Below, piece by piece: positions 10,098 to 21,470 of a DNA stretch of 64,000 bases. This DNA is from Apiotrichum sp. Y4204 (lineage: Eukaryota > Basidiomycota > Tremellomycetes > Trichosporonales > Trichosporonaceae). Where the stretch lies: contig JAMYHL010000023.1 of the NCBI GenBank assembly GCA_025531455.1, positions 372,001 through 436,000 on the forward strand. Reading direction: 5' to 3'. The position numbers and the translations under genes were made by a program. Positions within the stretch are counted from its first letter, which is position 1. The number at the start of each line of letters is the position of its first letter. The notes below the pieces were generated by a model. The model did not search any database and was not told where the DNA came from. It was given only the letters and a program-made list of their open reading frames with translations.

Positions 10098-12015
10098 ATG
10101 CGCGACGGCGACGACGACGAGATAGTGAGTCTCTCCGGGGTACCGGCTGGTCGGCCGCCCGTCGCCGCGCCCTCTTTCGTTCACCGGTCGTCACCGGTCG
10201 TCGCTCGCACTGAAAGCGGTCAATGCCGAGGTCACCGAAGCGGGCGCTTGTCACTCCTTTCGGACACGCGTACACGCGTGTGCTGTGGCTCCGTTGATTC
10301 CGCTCTGCGTCCATTGCTGCGCCTCGGAGGCATAGCATCATCCTTTGCACGTTCGACGCATGGAGGAGCTGTCCATCCACTCGTGCTACTGTGGTATTGT
10401 TGCTTCGTCTTCCCACACACACCGAAAACACAGTTCTTCCGCCCTCCACCATCTCTGCCTCCGCTGCTCACTGTTTATCCCCTGCTGACGCCAGGCTGCG
10501 CGAAAGGCCGCACTCGCAAAGGCCCTCTCCGCCGCATACCTCGAGCACCAGATCGCCGACCTCGAGCACAAGGTGAATTCCATCGGTGTGAGCGTTCCGG
10601 GTGGTCCGGCGGGTACGTCCGGTGCCGGACCGGGCGCGCCTGGTGCGCCTGCCCGTCCTGCCGATGATTCCCGGCGCGGACACCACGGTCACCACCATGG
10701 GCGCCGCGGCGACCACCATCGCCATCACTCGCGCCGCGATAAGCACCACCGCCAGAAAGGCGGGCGGATCGATGACAGCTCGCATTCGTCCGCTTCATCC
10801 GCCTCGGAGTCTGAGGAAGACTGGGAGTGGCGCGTTGCTGTTGTCGATGTCTCGGCGCTTATGTGGGCACCTCGCAGTGTGCGCCAGCTCGTACAGCGCG
10901 GATACGAGGTCATCGTGCCCCTCGACGCGATACGCACCCTCGACATGCTCAAGAAGGGCAATTCCCCTGTCGCGCAGGCTGCGCGTGCGGCCGCGCGCTG
11001 GATAGAGCACGCGTCCCGCCACTGGCGTACCATTTCCGCCGACCCGAGTATTGCGGTGCAGACCGGCACCGACTATAAGAAGGGGCGCGGGCTGCGCATG
11101 CAGCGCGAGGAGGAGACGGCCACACCGGCAGCTGCGGTCATGGGCGACGTCCCGCCCAAGTGGGTCACAAGCGTGCTTGGCTGTGCGACGTTTTTTACCG
11201 CCATATCGCGTGCCGAGGAAATTGCCCAGGGATGGGACGACGAGCCCCGCCCTGCGGTCCTTATCGCGCATCCGCCCCTCTCTGCCGAAGTTGGTCCACC
11301 GCCCGTCGACGAGCGTCTCGATGCGCCACACCACCAGCTTCCCCAGGCGCAAAATCTGGCGGAGCGTGCAGAGGGATACACCATCTCCCTCGAAGCGGGC
11401 CGCTTCGAGCTCGGCCTCGAAGTCCTTCGCGATGACGAGGACAGCGCGGAGATGGAGCAGCAGACGCGTCCGTCCCGCGGCAGGGGTCGTGGACGTGGGC
11501 GCGGTGGCCGTGGTCGCGGTCATCGAGGAAAGCAGGCGGCCGAGCCTGAACCTGAGCCAGTCAAGATCCTCCTCCGCCGACCCGAACCGGAGACCTCCAA
11601 AGCGCCTCCCCCGCCCATTGTGCCCACGACTCACACCGAGCCGTCTCCTGCCTCGCCAGTGCATTCACGCGGCGACGAAGACCGTCGCGGTGGCCGTGGC
11701 GGTCGTGGTGGACGCGGTGGACGTGGTCGAGGCCGTTCCCAGCAGAACACGGACCGCGGCGGCGGCTTCACCCTTCTCCAGCGTCCTGGGCCCCCTCTCG
11801 CCCACCACGTCCGCGGCGAACGCGACGGTCGCGATTCGCGCGACTCGCGCGATTCTCGCGACACACGCGAGGACCGCCACTTTAACCGCAACAACAATAA
11901 CAGCAACAACAGCACGAACAACAAGTCCGACTGGCCCCTCCGCCGCGCGTATGCGTCGGCAGACGCGGACCCCGTCGAGCGCCCCCGCGTAGTCCTCCTG
12001 CAGCGTCCTCGCTAA
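10098..12015 (+). CDS. PIN-like domain protein with His-rich and RGG regions
   Basis: Predicted 515-residue protein; exons 10098-10124 and 10495-12015, separated by a 370-nt intron. It contains a His/Arg-rich stretch (about residues 69-96) and an acidic Ser/Glu patch. A PIN-like nuclease fold follows, starting at VAVVDVSALMW (Asp127) and continuing with VIVPLDAIRTLDMLKKG, the pattern of PIN domains of the EST1/SMG6 and Nmd4 class. Two Arg-Gly-rich tracts (near 11470-11530 and 11685-11745), an Arg-Asp-Ser repeat (11835-11865) and an Asn tract come after it. Three copies of a short motif are seen: ILLRRP, TLLQRP and VLLQRP, the last at the extreme C-terminus. They resemble SUZ-C-type RNA-binding tails. 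RNA binding or mRNA decay is inferred. Whether the full catalytic acidic set is present cannot be judged here. Confidence 0.75.
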
Positions 12016-12893
12016 TCGTCGCTTTTGCCCTCTGGCCTCAGTATTCTTCAGGCGCGCATGGCGTGACCAAGTCCGCCGCCGCGGTGCGTGCACCGGCGGC
12101 GATCCGGCCCCAGGCGGGTGCGTGGGTGCAGCCGACGTGGCAATTCGAGTTCCAGTTTCGTGGGGAGTGTTATCTTGTCCTCGCGAGGCGTTGTTCCACA
12201 AGCACCAAGCACCATCATCACCACCGAGCCCAGCCGCCAGTTTTCACCCCACCCATGCTCATTTCCCTCTACAATCTACCGTGAAACCCCGTTCCAGCCG
12301 CGCCGCACAGCCCGCTCCGTAGTCCTGTGCACATGTATGCGATCTGTGCTGCCGCTGCAGCGGGTCCTGCGATCCTGCGTTTGCACTGACCACTCCCGAG
12401 TCTTTCTGGCCCTAGTCGACTACTGCCGTGACATTGGACGTGGCCCCGTGGTCAAGAGTCGGGCCCGAGAACAAGCTATCTATCGTCTGTGAGGGATCAT
12501 CGTCATGGAACTAATCGCTGTCGTAGCGTCGCCTCGATCAGCTATGAGCACACGTTCGATCACGGACTGCAAGCTGCGGGACTGACATCATTCGGTTATG
12601 AGCCACCACATTCCATGTGTGCGACGCGGTTGTTTTTGGCTCCGGACCTCCACTTTTTCACCCCCTGCCCAAACAGCCACCTCCCACACACACAAATCCC
12701 AACCCACACTCCACCTCCGGATCTAGGATCTTCGGCGCGCAGGGCAAAACATTCACCCAGCCGGGGCACACACACTCTGCAAGCCAAAGTTTGAGAATAC
12801 ATAACACCTGGTAACACTCTCTGTGTAGAATTTTTTTTCTCCCTCCTATCTCTCTCCCTCTCACTCCCACTCCCATCCATCCATCCACGCAAA
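12016..12893. other. Intergenic upstream of the VPS75-like gene
   Basis: About 880 bases between tandem plus-strand genes. The last 60 bases before the start codon are pyrimidine-rich (CTCC/ATCC runs), as in a fungal leader. No gene seen. Confidence 0.5.
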
Positions 12894-14193
12894 ATGTCCC
12901 AGGCGCTCACTGTTGGTGCGTGCCGCGCGTCGATGCCGTTGCTCACCCACAGACGTCCCTGCCGACGTTGTCGAGAAGGTCACGAAGGGTGCGTACTGAA
13001 GGGAGCGAGATGGGGCGGGATCATCAATGGGAATGGGAGAGGTGTCGTGTAGAGATCGCGTCTGTCTAGTCGGATGACTCATGGTCCACGGCCCCCACCT
13101 CTCACATTACTTTCCTCACAGGTTCATCACTGACGGCAGCGGCCAAGGATGTCGAGATCAAGGTTGCGCGCTTCGCGGCTGAGCAGCAGCAGAAGTTCCT
13201 CGCCGAGGTCCGCCCCGAGCTGAAGAAGGTCAAGGGCTTCTGGACCGTTGCGATGGTGAGTGTTGATGCAGTGGTGGGAGTGTGGGAGTGGATGGGGGAC
13301 AGTGGATGAATGGAGGTGGATGGTGGATCCGCGTCATGTGTACATACACGAGTGTAAGGATCGCACTCCTGGAGTGAGATCCGAGATGACCGTGATGGAC
13401 CAAGTGGAGTGTTTATGTTGGCTGTGTTGGCTCGGATAGCCTCGAATTCCCTTTGACCACACGCTGACGCTTCTCCTTCCTTTCGTCGTATCTCTGCCTT
13501 GATCGCATCTACCTTAACAGCTCAACTGCCCCGCCGTTTCCGGTGCCGCGACCGCCTCGGACCGCGAGGCGCTCAAGAGCCTCGAGGACATTGAGCTCAT
13601 CCAGGACGCCAAGGACCCGCGCGCGTACGAGCTCGTCTTCGTGAGTGGCTTTGTTGGCTGCTTCCACTCACACTCAGCACTTTGGCGACAACGACTTCTT
13701 CACCAACAAGACGCTGAGCAAGAAGTACTCGCTTCCCGAGGGCACCAAGCCCGCCCCTGAGGACGGCACCATCACGGACGAGATCCGCACGTTTGACGAG
13801 GATGACCTTGTCGCTGAGGTGAGTGATCGCTAGTTTCGCCTCTTCAGCGGTACCCTAACTCACACTCAGGCCACCAAGATCGACTGGAAGGACGGCAAGA
13901 ACCTCGTCGAGCTGCACCCGCGCAAGATCCCGACCGAGGAGGACCTTGACGCCCTTGAGAACGACGACTTTGAGGGCGACGTCGGCTCGTGGTTCCACTA
14001 CTTCACGTCCGAGGGCGACATGTTCGACGTCGGCTCGGCGATCGTCAACTCGATCCTTTCCGACCCGTACGCCGCCTTTGACGCGATGGAGGAGGACGAC
14101 GAGCTTGACGAGGAGGACGAGGACGACGACGAGGGCTCGGTCGACCTCGAGGCCGAGGACGACGGTCCCGCCAAGAAGAAGCAGAAGAAGTAA
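12894..14193 (+). CDS. VPS75: NAP-family histone chaperone, SET/VPS75 type
   Basis: Predicted 258-residue nucleosome assembly protein family member that binds H3-H4 or H2A-H2B in the nucleus. Six exons: 12894-12915, 12953-12988, 13122-13255, 13521-13640, 13678-13818 and 13870-14193, all in phase. Visible features are a long N-terminal dimerisation helix, GFWTVAMLNCPAVS, the NAP core block AYELVFHFGDNDFFTNKTLSKKY, and SWFHYF close to the end of the core. A strongly acidic tail of Asp/Glu follows, then a basic end (PAKKKQKK) that may serve as a nuclear signal. The length and short acidic tail fit SET/Vps75 rather than the larger Nap1 proteins. The two smallest introns are 37 nt. Confidence 0.88.
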
Positions 14194-14701
14194 ATACGGT
14201 ATGATGAGTAGGCCTACTTGCCTCCCCATAGTACTGCATTTCCTCTTGCGTCCCTGTTCGTCTGGTGCCACTTCTCCGAAAAGTCAACAACCTCAGCCCG
14301 CTGCGAGCGGGGATAGAGTCGTGTTGTTGCCGCACTGTGCTTTGCTGTCCACGCGCCCACGTGCGAGCATACACTAAGTGCTTATCTTTGTTTTCGTTTT
14401 AATTGCCGCGCCTTTGCGTCACAGTGATGCAGGAAGTTTGCGGATTTGCAGTTGGCCGATTGTGGGGAGAAGAGTGGGAAGCAATAGAACAGACTGACTG
14501 GTTGCAACGATGACCTGAGGGGTGATGTGTCCTGTGGGGATGCAGCCTGGGGACAATGAGCACACCCTGTGGCGCCTACTCGCGCTCCAACTGCTCTGCC
14601 CCAGATGCAAAACGCAATACCGCACATGTACATAGCGCGAATGATAAAAAGAATGGTATAATCTAGTAAATGCACATCTCCCTCTGTCCCTTTTGCTCCG
14701 T
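14194..14701. other. Intergenic, convergent 3' ends
   Basis: About 510 bases between the stop codons of the VPS75-like gene and RRB1. No gene or RNA seen. Confidence 0.6.
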
Positions 14702-16318
14702 CTAGCACGAAATCGTCTTGAACACATTAAATCCGTCCGCAGCGGTGGTGAGCACCATGCCCGGGATCTGGGGGTGCCAGTGGAGCTCCTTGACGTCCTT
14801 TTGTCCCTGGTGCACAAAGAGCAGCTGCGGCGGAACAGTCAGCGCCTGTCCGTCGGGCCCGACGGCCGTCGTCCCCTCGTCGTCGTCCTGCTCCACCGAG
14901 AGGTCCCACAGGGTCACCTGGTCGTCTGCGCCCGACGACGCGAACACGGACGGGTCGGTCGGGTGCCACTCGACTGAGGTGATTGGCGCCTTGTGCCACG
15001 TAAAGTGCGCGACGGGAGTCGGTGTGCTGCAATGTGGTTAGTGGTGCTCGTGTACTCTATGCAGGATATCAGGCCACGCGCGACTCACTCCTTGAACATG
15101 CGCAGATCCCAGACCTTGGTGTGTCCCTCGTCGCCACCAGAGACGAGGAGGTAGTCGACGTTCTTGTTCCACGAAATGACATTCACGTCCTCGTCGTGCG
15201 CGGTGACGGACACGGCGGCCTTGCGGCCCTTTGTGCGGATATCCCAGATACGCACGGTGCGATCGGCGGACGCGGACGCAAAAACTGTGCGCTCGGCAGG
15301 AGACCACTGGAGGTCCTCGACCGACGAGGTGTGCGACGCGAATGCGCCGGGCGAGGTGGTGAATCCTGACGGGGTCGCGGTCGTGAGGTAGATTTTCGAG
15401 TCAATGTCGCCCGTCAGCAGGCCGGTCGTGCCCCACTCGACGGCGTAGCCCTCGGCGCGACCGTGGTTGTTAATTGTGTGCACGGGCGTCTTCTGGCGCG
15501 GGCGACTCGGTCCGCTCAGCGTGTCGATCAGAGGCTTCACGTCATAGATGTGCACTTTGCCGGTCTCGGAGAACGTCGCGACATGGTACGGGTCGGGGAG
15601 GGCTGCGCCGGCGGTGGCGGGGGCCGCACGGATGCGGTTGACGCTACCGACGTGCGGGAGGGTAAGGAAGTCGAGGCGGGCGTCCTCGTCGACCTCGTCG
15701 TCGTCGTCCTCGCCGTCGCTGTCGTCATCGTGCTGCGTGCGGCTCAAGCCCGACAGCCGCATGACCACCACCTCGTCCTTGGCCCGCCCCTGGCCCGGCA
15801 CGTCGCCCGCCTGTGTCCCCGTCACGATCCACGCCGTCTGCGGGAATCCCGTCCGCTCCACGCCGAGCGTGTCCTTGAGCACGTCAAAGCTCAGACACGG
15901 CCACGCGTACGACAGCTGGTGCAGACACGGGTACACGCTGTTGTCGGGAACAAGCGTCTCGTCCGCCGCGAGCTTCACGCCGGGAAGGTACGTCTGCTTT
16001 TGCGGCTCGGGCGCATCGTCGTCCTCCTGTGCCGGTGTGAATTCTGGAGTCAGAGGTGCACAAGGAGATTGAAGCACGGAATAGAGATAAGAAGCAATCG
16101 CACTACCTCTTCCACAGCTTCTCCCCTTCCCACTCACCATCGCCCTCCTCGGCCTCCATGTCCTGGTCGACGACCTCGTCCTCCATCTCGTCCTCCCACC
16201 GGTCCTCAAACTCGCCCATCTCATCCACCTCGTCCGCGACGCGCGCCGTCTCCTGCCCCCGGTCCGCCGCCTTGTTCGGGAGGTCGTCTGCTGCCGAAGT
16301 ACGCTTTTTGCCCGCCAT
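14702..16318 (-). CDS. RRB1: Ribosome assembly WD-repeat protein RRB1/GRWD1
   Basis: Predicted 486-residue glutamate-rich WD40 protein, the dedicated chaperone of ribosomal protein uL3 in the nucleolus. Exons are 16318-16138, 16043-15089 and 15026-14702. The N-terminus is lysine-rich, then acidic (Glu/Asp repeats). The CAF1C/histone-binding-like block is seen at [19 protein letters not shown] repeats follow with typical ends such as [19 protein letters not shown] and [10 protein letters not shown], finishing with [10 protein letters not shown]. An acidic insert ([17 protein letters not shown]) sits before the propeller. It lies head to head with the uS7m gene, 284 bases apart, which pairs a cytosolic ribosome assembly factor with a mitoribosomal protein. 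Confidence 0.95.
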
Positions 16319-16602
16319 CTTGATTCTGTGTATGGAGCGAGTAGGTATATGTGTTGTGGAGGATACACTTCTTCAACGTTCGGTGGCCATAAATTCTTCA
16401 CTGCCGCCGCCCAAGCCACCACCCACGAAGCGTCATTGCGGTGGATTCTAGGCATTCAACTTTTTCGACAGTGCCACCGTGGGAAATCCGCAAACCTCGG
16501 AATACCGGACCACTGAAAAGTCACTGGTCACTCGACGGAACTGTCGACAATCGCGAAACAACAGCGCTAATATCACTTCGTGCTCCACACACTCTACCCA
16601 AG
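16319..16602. promoter_or_regulatory. Short bidirectional promoter RRB1/uS7m
   Basis: Only 284 bases separate the start codons of RRB1 (-) and uS7m (+), so both promoters must lie here. No strong TATA box is seen for either. Confidence 0.5.
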
Positions 16603-17372
16603 ATGTTCCGCTCCGCCCTCGCCCCGCTCCCCCGGCGACTGTTCAGCAGCACGTCCGCGCGCCGGAACGAGGCGTTCGCCGACCTCGCGCGCATCACGGG
16701 CTCGGGATCGAACGCCTCGGCTCCGTCCCCATCCTTCGTCCCGCCGCCAGCGTCCCCATCCTCGGGCTCGGAGGCACGGGGGTACGCCATCGGCGCGATG
16801 CCCGCGAAGAAGGACCCGGTGCTGGAGCTCTTCACCAACCTGATCATGGACGACGGGAAGAAGGTCGTCGCACAGCGGCACATGTCCAACATTCTCGGCA
16901 TGGTGCAGCGCGCGACCAACCAGCCGCCGGTGCCGCAGCTCAAGCGCGCGGTCGAGCTCGCCGCGCCCCAGGTCCAGGTTATCACGTTCAAGCACTTTAA
17001 CAAGACGCATTTCTCGCCACGCGCGCTCACTGAGCGCCAGCGCTTCCACCGCGGTATCAAGGCCATTCTCAAGGCTGCCGAGCGTGGACGCAAGGGTGCG
17101 ATTCGCCGCGATGACCGTATCGCCCGCGAGATCCTGGCGGTGCTCGAGGGCACGAGCGAGACATACAAGCGTCTCGAGGAGGGTCACCGTATTGCCATGC
17201 TGAACCGGTATGTGGAGATTGGAAGGGTGGCAGAAGAAGAGAGCGGGTGGGAGAACAGCTGTAGTCTGGAAAACAGCCGAGATCTAACCCACTCTCCTCT
17301 TTGCTGCTCTTTGCTGCTCCTTGATGGGAAACTCGTCGTTGACACCACAGTTCCAACATTTTCATGCAGTAG
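16603..17372 (+). CDS. RSM7: Mitochondrial ribosomal protein uS7m
   Basis: Predicted 208-residue small-subunit mitoribosomal protein of the S7 family. Exon 1 (16603-17207) starts with an Arg/Ser/Ala-rich presequence, then a Ser/Pro linker. The S7 core has DPVLELFTNLIMDDGKK, AQRHMSNIL, RAVELAAPQV and RFHRGIKAIL. The final exon is only 22 nt (17351-17372) and adds SNIFMQ after a 143-nt intron with donor GTATGT and acceptor CACAG. This tiny exon rests on phase and consensus; reading through the intron would instead extend the frame with poorly conserved sequence. It is convergent with ATG15, with about 216 bases between. Confidence 0.9.
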
Positions 17373-17588
17373 ACAGCGAGGTAGACGATGCATCCCATTT
17401 CACGCACAACTGGGTACGGTCGGAGTGAGAAGAAACGACGCTCATGCCAACTGACCATCTTACTACTAAAGGATGATTATATTGACACTCCCTTCAACGA
17501 CATGCGTATTCATGCACTTTAACCTACAACGACAACATTTCACAACAGATCGAACTCGAAATACACTCCGACATTCACTTGATTTCTT

Positions 17589-19379
17589 CTAATGTTGTTT
17601 CCTCAGCCTTTTCGCCTCGTCCTTGAAGTCATCACCAAACTCCCTGTCCGTCAGCGCCAACCTGCTCACGAGAACTCACCACTTGTAGCAGTCCACACAG
17701 TCCATGTCGGCCTTGGCAGCCGGCACACCACCGTGCTTCTCCCAGTCGTCCTTGCCCTTGCCGGGCTTACTGCCCTTCTCATCCTTGTCATCCCCGTCGT
17801 CCTTCGGCCTGCGGGGGTACGGCCATTCCCACCACTTGTTGATATGGAGATTGAGGTTGAGGTTGAGCACGGCGGCGGCAAAGTCGGCGGGGTTGGCGAT
17901 AAGCCCCCACGGGTCCTCCCAGGGGTCATCGCCTGGGCCATCGGGATCGTCAGGGTTCTTGGGCTTCTTGGGCGGCTTGGGCTTCGGCTTCGGGTCCTTG
18001 GAATCGTCGTCCTCCGGCCACGGGTCCGCGAGCACCTTGGAGATCACTTCAGAGATGCGGTGCGTGCGCACATCGACGCTCCATCCCTTGACCGTCACCG
18101 TGTCGTACAGAATTGTCTGGCCAGTGTGGCACTTGGACTCAAGAGCGAAGCCAGCAGCGTAGCAACCCGAATAAGTTCCAGTGCACGCGCCCATCGGAAT
18201 CGGGTCGGCAGTGTGGTATACGTGCGTGATACCCGAGTGCTCGGCCGGGACAGCCGGAGGCTGGGGAAGGTGCAGTCTGCGCGCTGGTAGGCGATCGCCG
18301 GGGGCCTCGAAGCCGACAGCCGGGGCGCCAAAGGCAAGTCCGATGAGTGCCGAGAGAGACCCGCCGAGCTGGAGTCAGTTGTAAAGTCTCAGAAACAATG
18401 CGTATACCCACCGAGTGACCTGTCAGCCAGATGTTTGCGTTCGGGTACATGTACGTGACGTTGTTGTACAAGTCCGTGCCTACCGTCGCATACACACTCT
18501 CTTCGACGAGCGCTGTCTCAAGGCACGTTTGCTCGCACTTGTACCCGCCGGCGTAGCAATCGCAGACTGTCGACCACGAAAAGTCGACGCGCGCACAGCA
18601 GCATGAGAATAAGAGGTTGTCCTGCGTGTGAGTTCGAGTCAAAACTCGCAACTCCAGAGGTGATCACATCTGCGTCCACCTCCACTCACATTGAACTTGT
18701 CGTTCCTGGCCGTGGGACCCCCGCCGCCAAGCACGCCCGCACTGGTGCCCTTGATGGAGATGATGACGGTCGAGTTGGTGTCGTCAGCGAAGACGTGCCC
18801 GCGGAGCCCGTCCGTTCCCGGTTCCCACCCGATGGGTGTCGAGTGGTTGAACCCGGGGAGGGGGTACCACCCATCCGTGTCGTTGGTAGTGTACGCGTTG
18901 CTCGCCATCTTCGCGAGGGTGATAAGCGTCTGGCGGTCCGTCACGTCTGGCGCGTCCACCTCGACGTCCTCCCATCCGAAATTAAAGCCGACAGTGTCCA
19001 TTCCGAGAGTGTGGAAGTCGGGCTCCGCCTCGGGCGCAATCCACCCCGTGGCATTCGCGACGCCGTGCACACGCTTCGCCCGCGCAGCGTTCGCCCACGA
19101 GAGCATGTGCGGTGCGCGCGTGCGTGCCCTTCGCATGTTGATCTTGCGGGTACGCAGCGTGAGCGGCTCAGCATACTCTGCCCCGAGCACTTCTGGGGCG
19201 CGGAAGGCGGCGGGCCCAGCGCCGGGCGGCGCGTCGGCCATGTGGAGCGGCGCGGCGGCATCGAGGGAATGCGAGTGGGCGTGCCGCGGCGTGAATGTTA
19301 GCTCCCCCCGAGAGGCAGGGGGAAGTGGGGCGGGGGAGACGAAGAGCGAGAGAAATGGAAGATGGAGGGGGAGTCTCAT
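17589..19379 (-). CDS. ATG15: Autophagy-related vacuolar lipase ATG15
   Basis: Predicted 547-residue class 3 lipase that degrades autophagic-body membranes in the vacuole lumen. Exons are 19379-18690, 18621-18412, 18368-17680 and 17643-17589. A hydrophobic N-terminal segment is present that could act as signal anchor. The diagnostic ATG15 blocks are all there: NLLFSCCCARVDFSWSTVCDCY, NVTYMYPNANIWLTGHS, FGAPAVGFEAPGDR and HTADPIPMGACTGTYSGCY. The nucleophile motif GHSLG (Ser300) is split by intron 2. The C-terminal region is Lys/Pro/Asp-rich and ends with the Cys pair DCVDCYKW. A last exon of 55 nt extends it; if intron 3 is retained the protein stops at once (TGG-TGA). Divergent from YSY6. 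Confidence 0.95.
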
Positions 19380-19748
19380 TGTGTGTGCGACATGAGAAAG
19401 CGTTGAAGTGAGGTTGGAGGAGAAGAGAGAGTGTTACCTGGGTACTGGGTGGCGAGTGTCGAGCTCGATCACACTGTTGCAGTGACGGCACCAGGAGTGC
19501 AGACGGTGGCGTCTCTGATCCGGCAAGGTGGTGAGCCATTATTTGCTTCCGCACCCCGCCAGCCGCCAGCCTGCAGCCCTGCACTCCACGCGACTGTTTC
19601 TGATCCGCGCTATGCGCGCCATGCCATCTGTTGACGTGTGCTGGCGCGCTGGCAAGCACAGCAAGAGTCCTGGGATGACGACGACCCAGGTAGTATCGCA
19701 AGTATCAACAGTTCCATCCATCCCACACTCGTTCATCCATCACACATC
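19380..19748. promoter_or_regulatory. Divergent promoter ATG15/YSY6
   Basis: A 369-base interval between the start codons of ATG15 (-) and the RAMP4 gene (+). No strong TATA or E-box found. Confidence 0.4.
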
Positions 19749-20400
19749 ATGGTGAGTATCGCGACAGACGTGAAATCTACGACGAGGAGAAAGCTTGGGC
19801 AGCGGGGAAGCAATCAAGAACTTCGCGTGTCCCAGTGTATCGTATGCCCCGCGCTCACTGCACCTTTCATGTTGCCCGTTTCCTCCATGCTTGCAGTGGC
19901 GGACTGCAGGATGAAAAGGAATGCAACACACACACGACACGGCACACAAGGTTCTGGATTGCACGGACAGCGGCGCGCAGACGCGCTGGTACCGCTCTGC
20001 TCGTTGCCGTGCAATAACACGCGTTACGCATCAGTGGCTTCGTCATGACCTGTGAACGCGACTACACCCATCCCATTCAGACACGCCCGCGCCTCTTGTT
20101 CTCTGATTCACTAACACAACCAGCCGACACAGGCCGACATTCGCCGCAAGAACGCAAACTTCGCCGCGCGCGCCATCGCAGGCAAGAAGACGACGCGCCC
20201 CGCCAAGAAGGGCACGCACAGCGTCGGCGCGTGGGTGCTCGTCGGCATGCTGTTCCTTCTTGTTGGCGGCAGTGAGTAGCGACTGGCAGCTGGGATGGCG
20301 GCTTCGGTCCGAGCCACACCGCGGGCAAGATTATGGTTACTGTTTGCTGACCGCAGCCGCCGTGGAGCTTATTCGGATGATGTTCTTCGGACGCTCGTAA
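19749..20400 (+). CDS. YSY6: RAMP4/SERP1-type ER membrane protein
   Basis: Predicted 64-residue tail-anchored protein of the stress-associated ER protein family (RAMP4, yeast Ysy6), which associates with the Sec61 translocon. Exons are 19749-19751, 20124-20271 and 20357-20400. The first exon consists of the ATG alone, followed at once by a GTGAGT donor; a 372-nt intron follows. The protein has a basic cytosolic part (DIRRKNANF, KKTTRPAKKG) and one transmembrane segment near the C-terminus (VGAWVLVGMLFLLVGGTAVEL), the family layout. Family length is about 65 residues, which matches. Too small and split to be seen as a single open frame, so the model depends on splice phase, but the joined protein fits well. 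Confidence 0.85.
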
Positions 20401-21060
20401 CGATCGCGACCCCCAAGAGGCGACGGAGGGAGAGCGACGAGCGGGGAACGGAGAGAGGTGGAGACGGAGCGCAGGCGCGGGGAACGGTGAGAGGTGGAGA
20501 CGGAGCGCAGGCGCGCAGCGAGGAGCGGAGACTTGCCCAGCCCGCGGTATATAATCGCCACGTCGGCCCGCGACACTGCGACGCAGCGGAGGTGGCGTGG
20601 GTGGCATATGGGTTCGCCGACAATTCCGGAACTGGTAGCCGTCGTGTATTTGTATCGTGCATTGTGCATTGGCATGCATCCTGGACACTGCCGGGGTGGA
20701 GCTAGGAGATATAATTCTACTGCTTTCTGCCAGTGGAACAACAAACTCTTTTCGCTCCATGCGTCCTCGGAAACTGCAGCATGCCCAGTGTTGTCCTAAA
20801 ATAGTGTCACATCACATCCCATCTACAATATCATATTATGGAGTCAGCTGTCCGCGCCCCTTCAATCGACGACTCGCCACGGGCCTTGCAGCTGGCGAGC
20901 GCCGAAATCCATGGGACGTGGTGAAATTTAGTCTCTCCTCCACAAAATGAAAGCCCATGTCGGCGCTGTCTGCATCGAGTGCAGACACGACGCGTGCTCT
21001 TCAGTGGTGGGGAGAATAGAGGGAATGGAAAGAGATAGAAGGGAAGAGAGGGTGCGTCAG
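20401..21060. other. Intergenic after YSY6
   Basis: About 660 bases with the 36-bp tandem duplication annotated separately. No gene is supported here. Confidence 0.5.
20442..20513 (+). repeat. Two tandem copies of a 36-bp unit
   Basis: Copies at 20442-20477 and 20478-20513 differ at one position only (A versus T at the eleventh base). The unit is GA-rich. It lies 41 bases after the YSY6 stop, probably in the 3' UTR or just beyond. Confidence 0.85.
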
Positions 21061-21470
21061 TAGAGTCGTGAGAAGCTGCTCTCGATTGCAGTAGTCCGCT
21101 GTATCTGGGCAGTTTCCGTTGCTTCCTCAATAATCTGTAAAAACAAATGCATCTGTCGTGTCAGCGATGGTTTCTCAAAACAAATGAAGAGAAGTGATAG
21201 ACAGGTAGGTGCTCCGATACCGTTGAAGATGTGTACGCGCATTTCCGAAGAATAGCACAGTGTGAATACGATTAGAAAACTTTTTTTCTTCATTGCGACC
21301 GCCTGTTGAGGAAGGGAAGGAGAGGGGAAAAAAAAAAAAAAGAACTCACGAGATGGAGGATATATTCGACGAATGTCTGCTCGGGTTCTACCGGTCCGCG
21401 CGAACTGGGTCGCTGCGGGCCGGATACAAGACCCCAAGCACACCCCAGTGCCGGTCCCAGAACGGTACCA
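21061..21470 (-). CDS. Candidate small spliced gene, unidentified
   Basis: Weak candidate on the minus strand. A segment reading EQTFVEYILHL ends at a GTGAGT donor (about 21349). It can be joined in phase, across an intron with acceptor TTTTTACAG (near 21136), to a last exon coding for IIEEATETAQIQRTTAIE followed by SSFSRLY and TGA. The combined tail looks like an amphipathic helix. The upstream part is unclear, because three frames are open in pieces and none matches a family I recognise. A TATTTAA sequence lies near 21895 on this strand. It could be a small organellar or membrane protein, or nothing. Coordinates are approximate. Confidence 0.25.
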
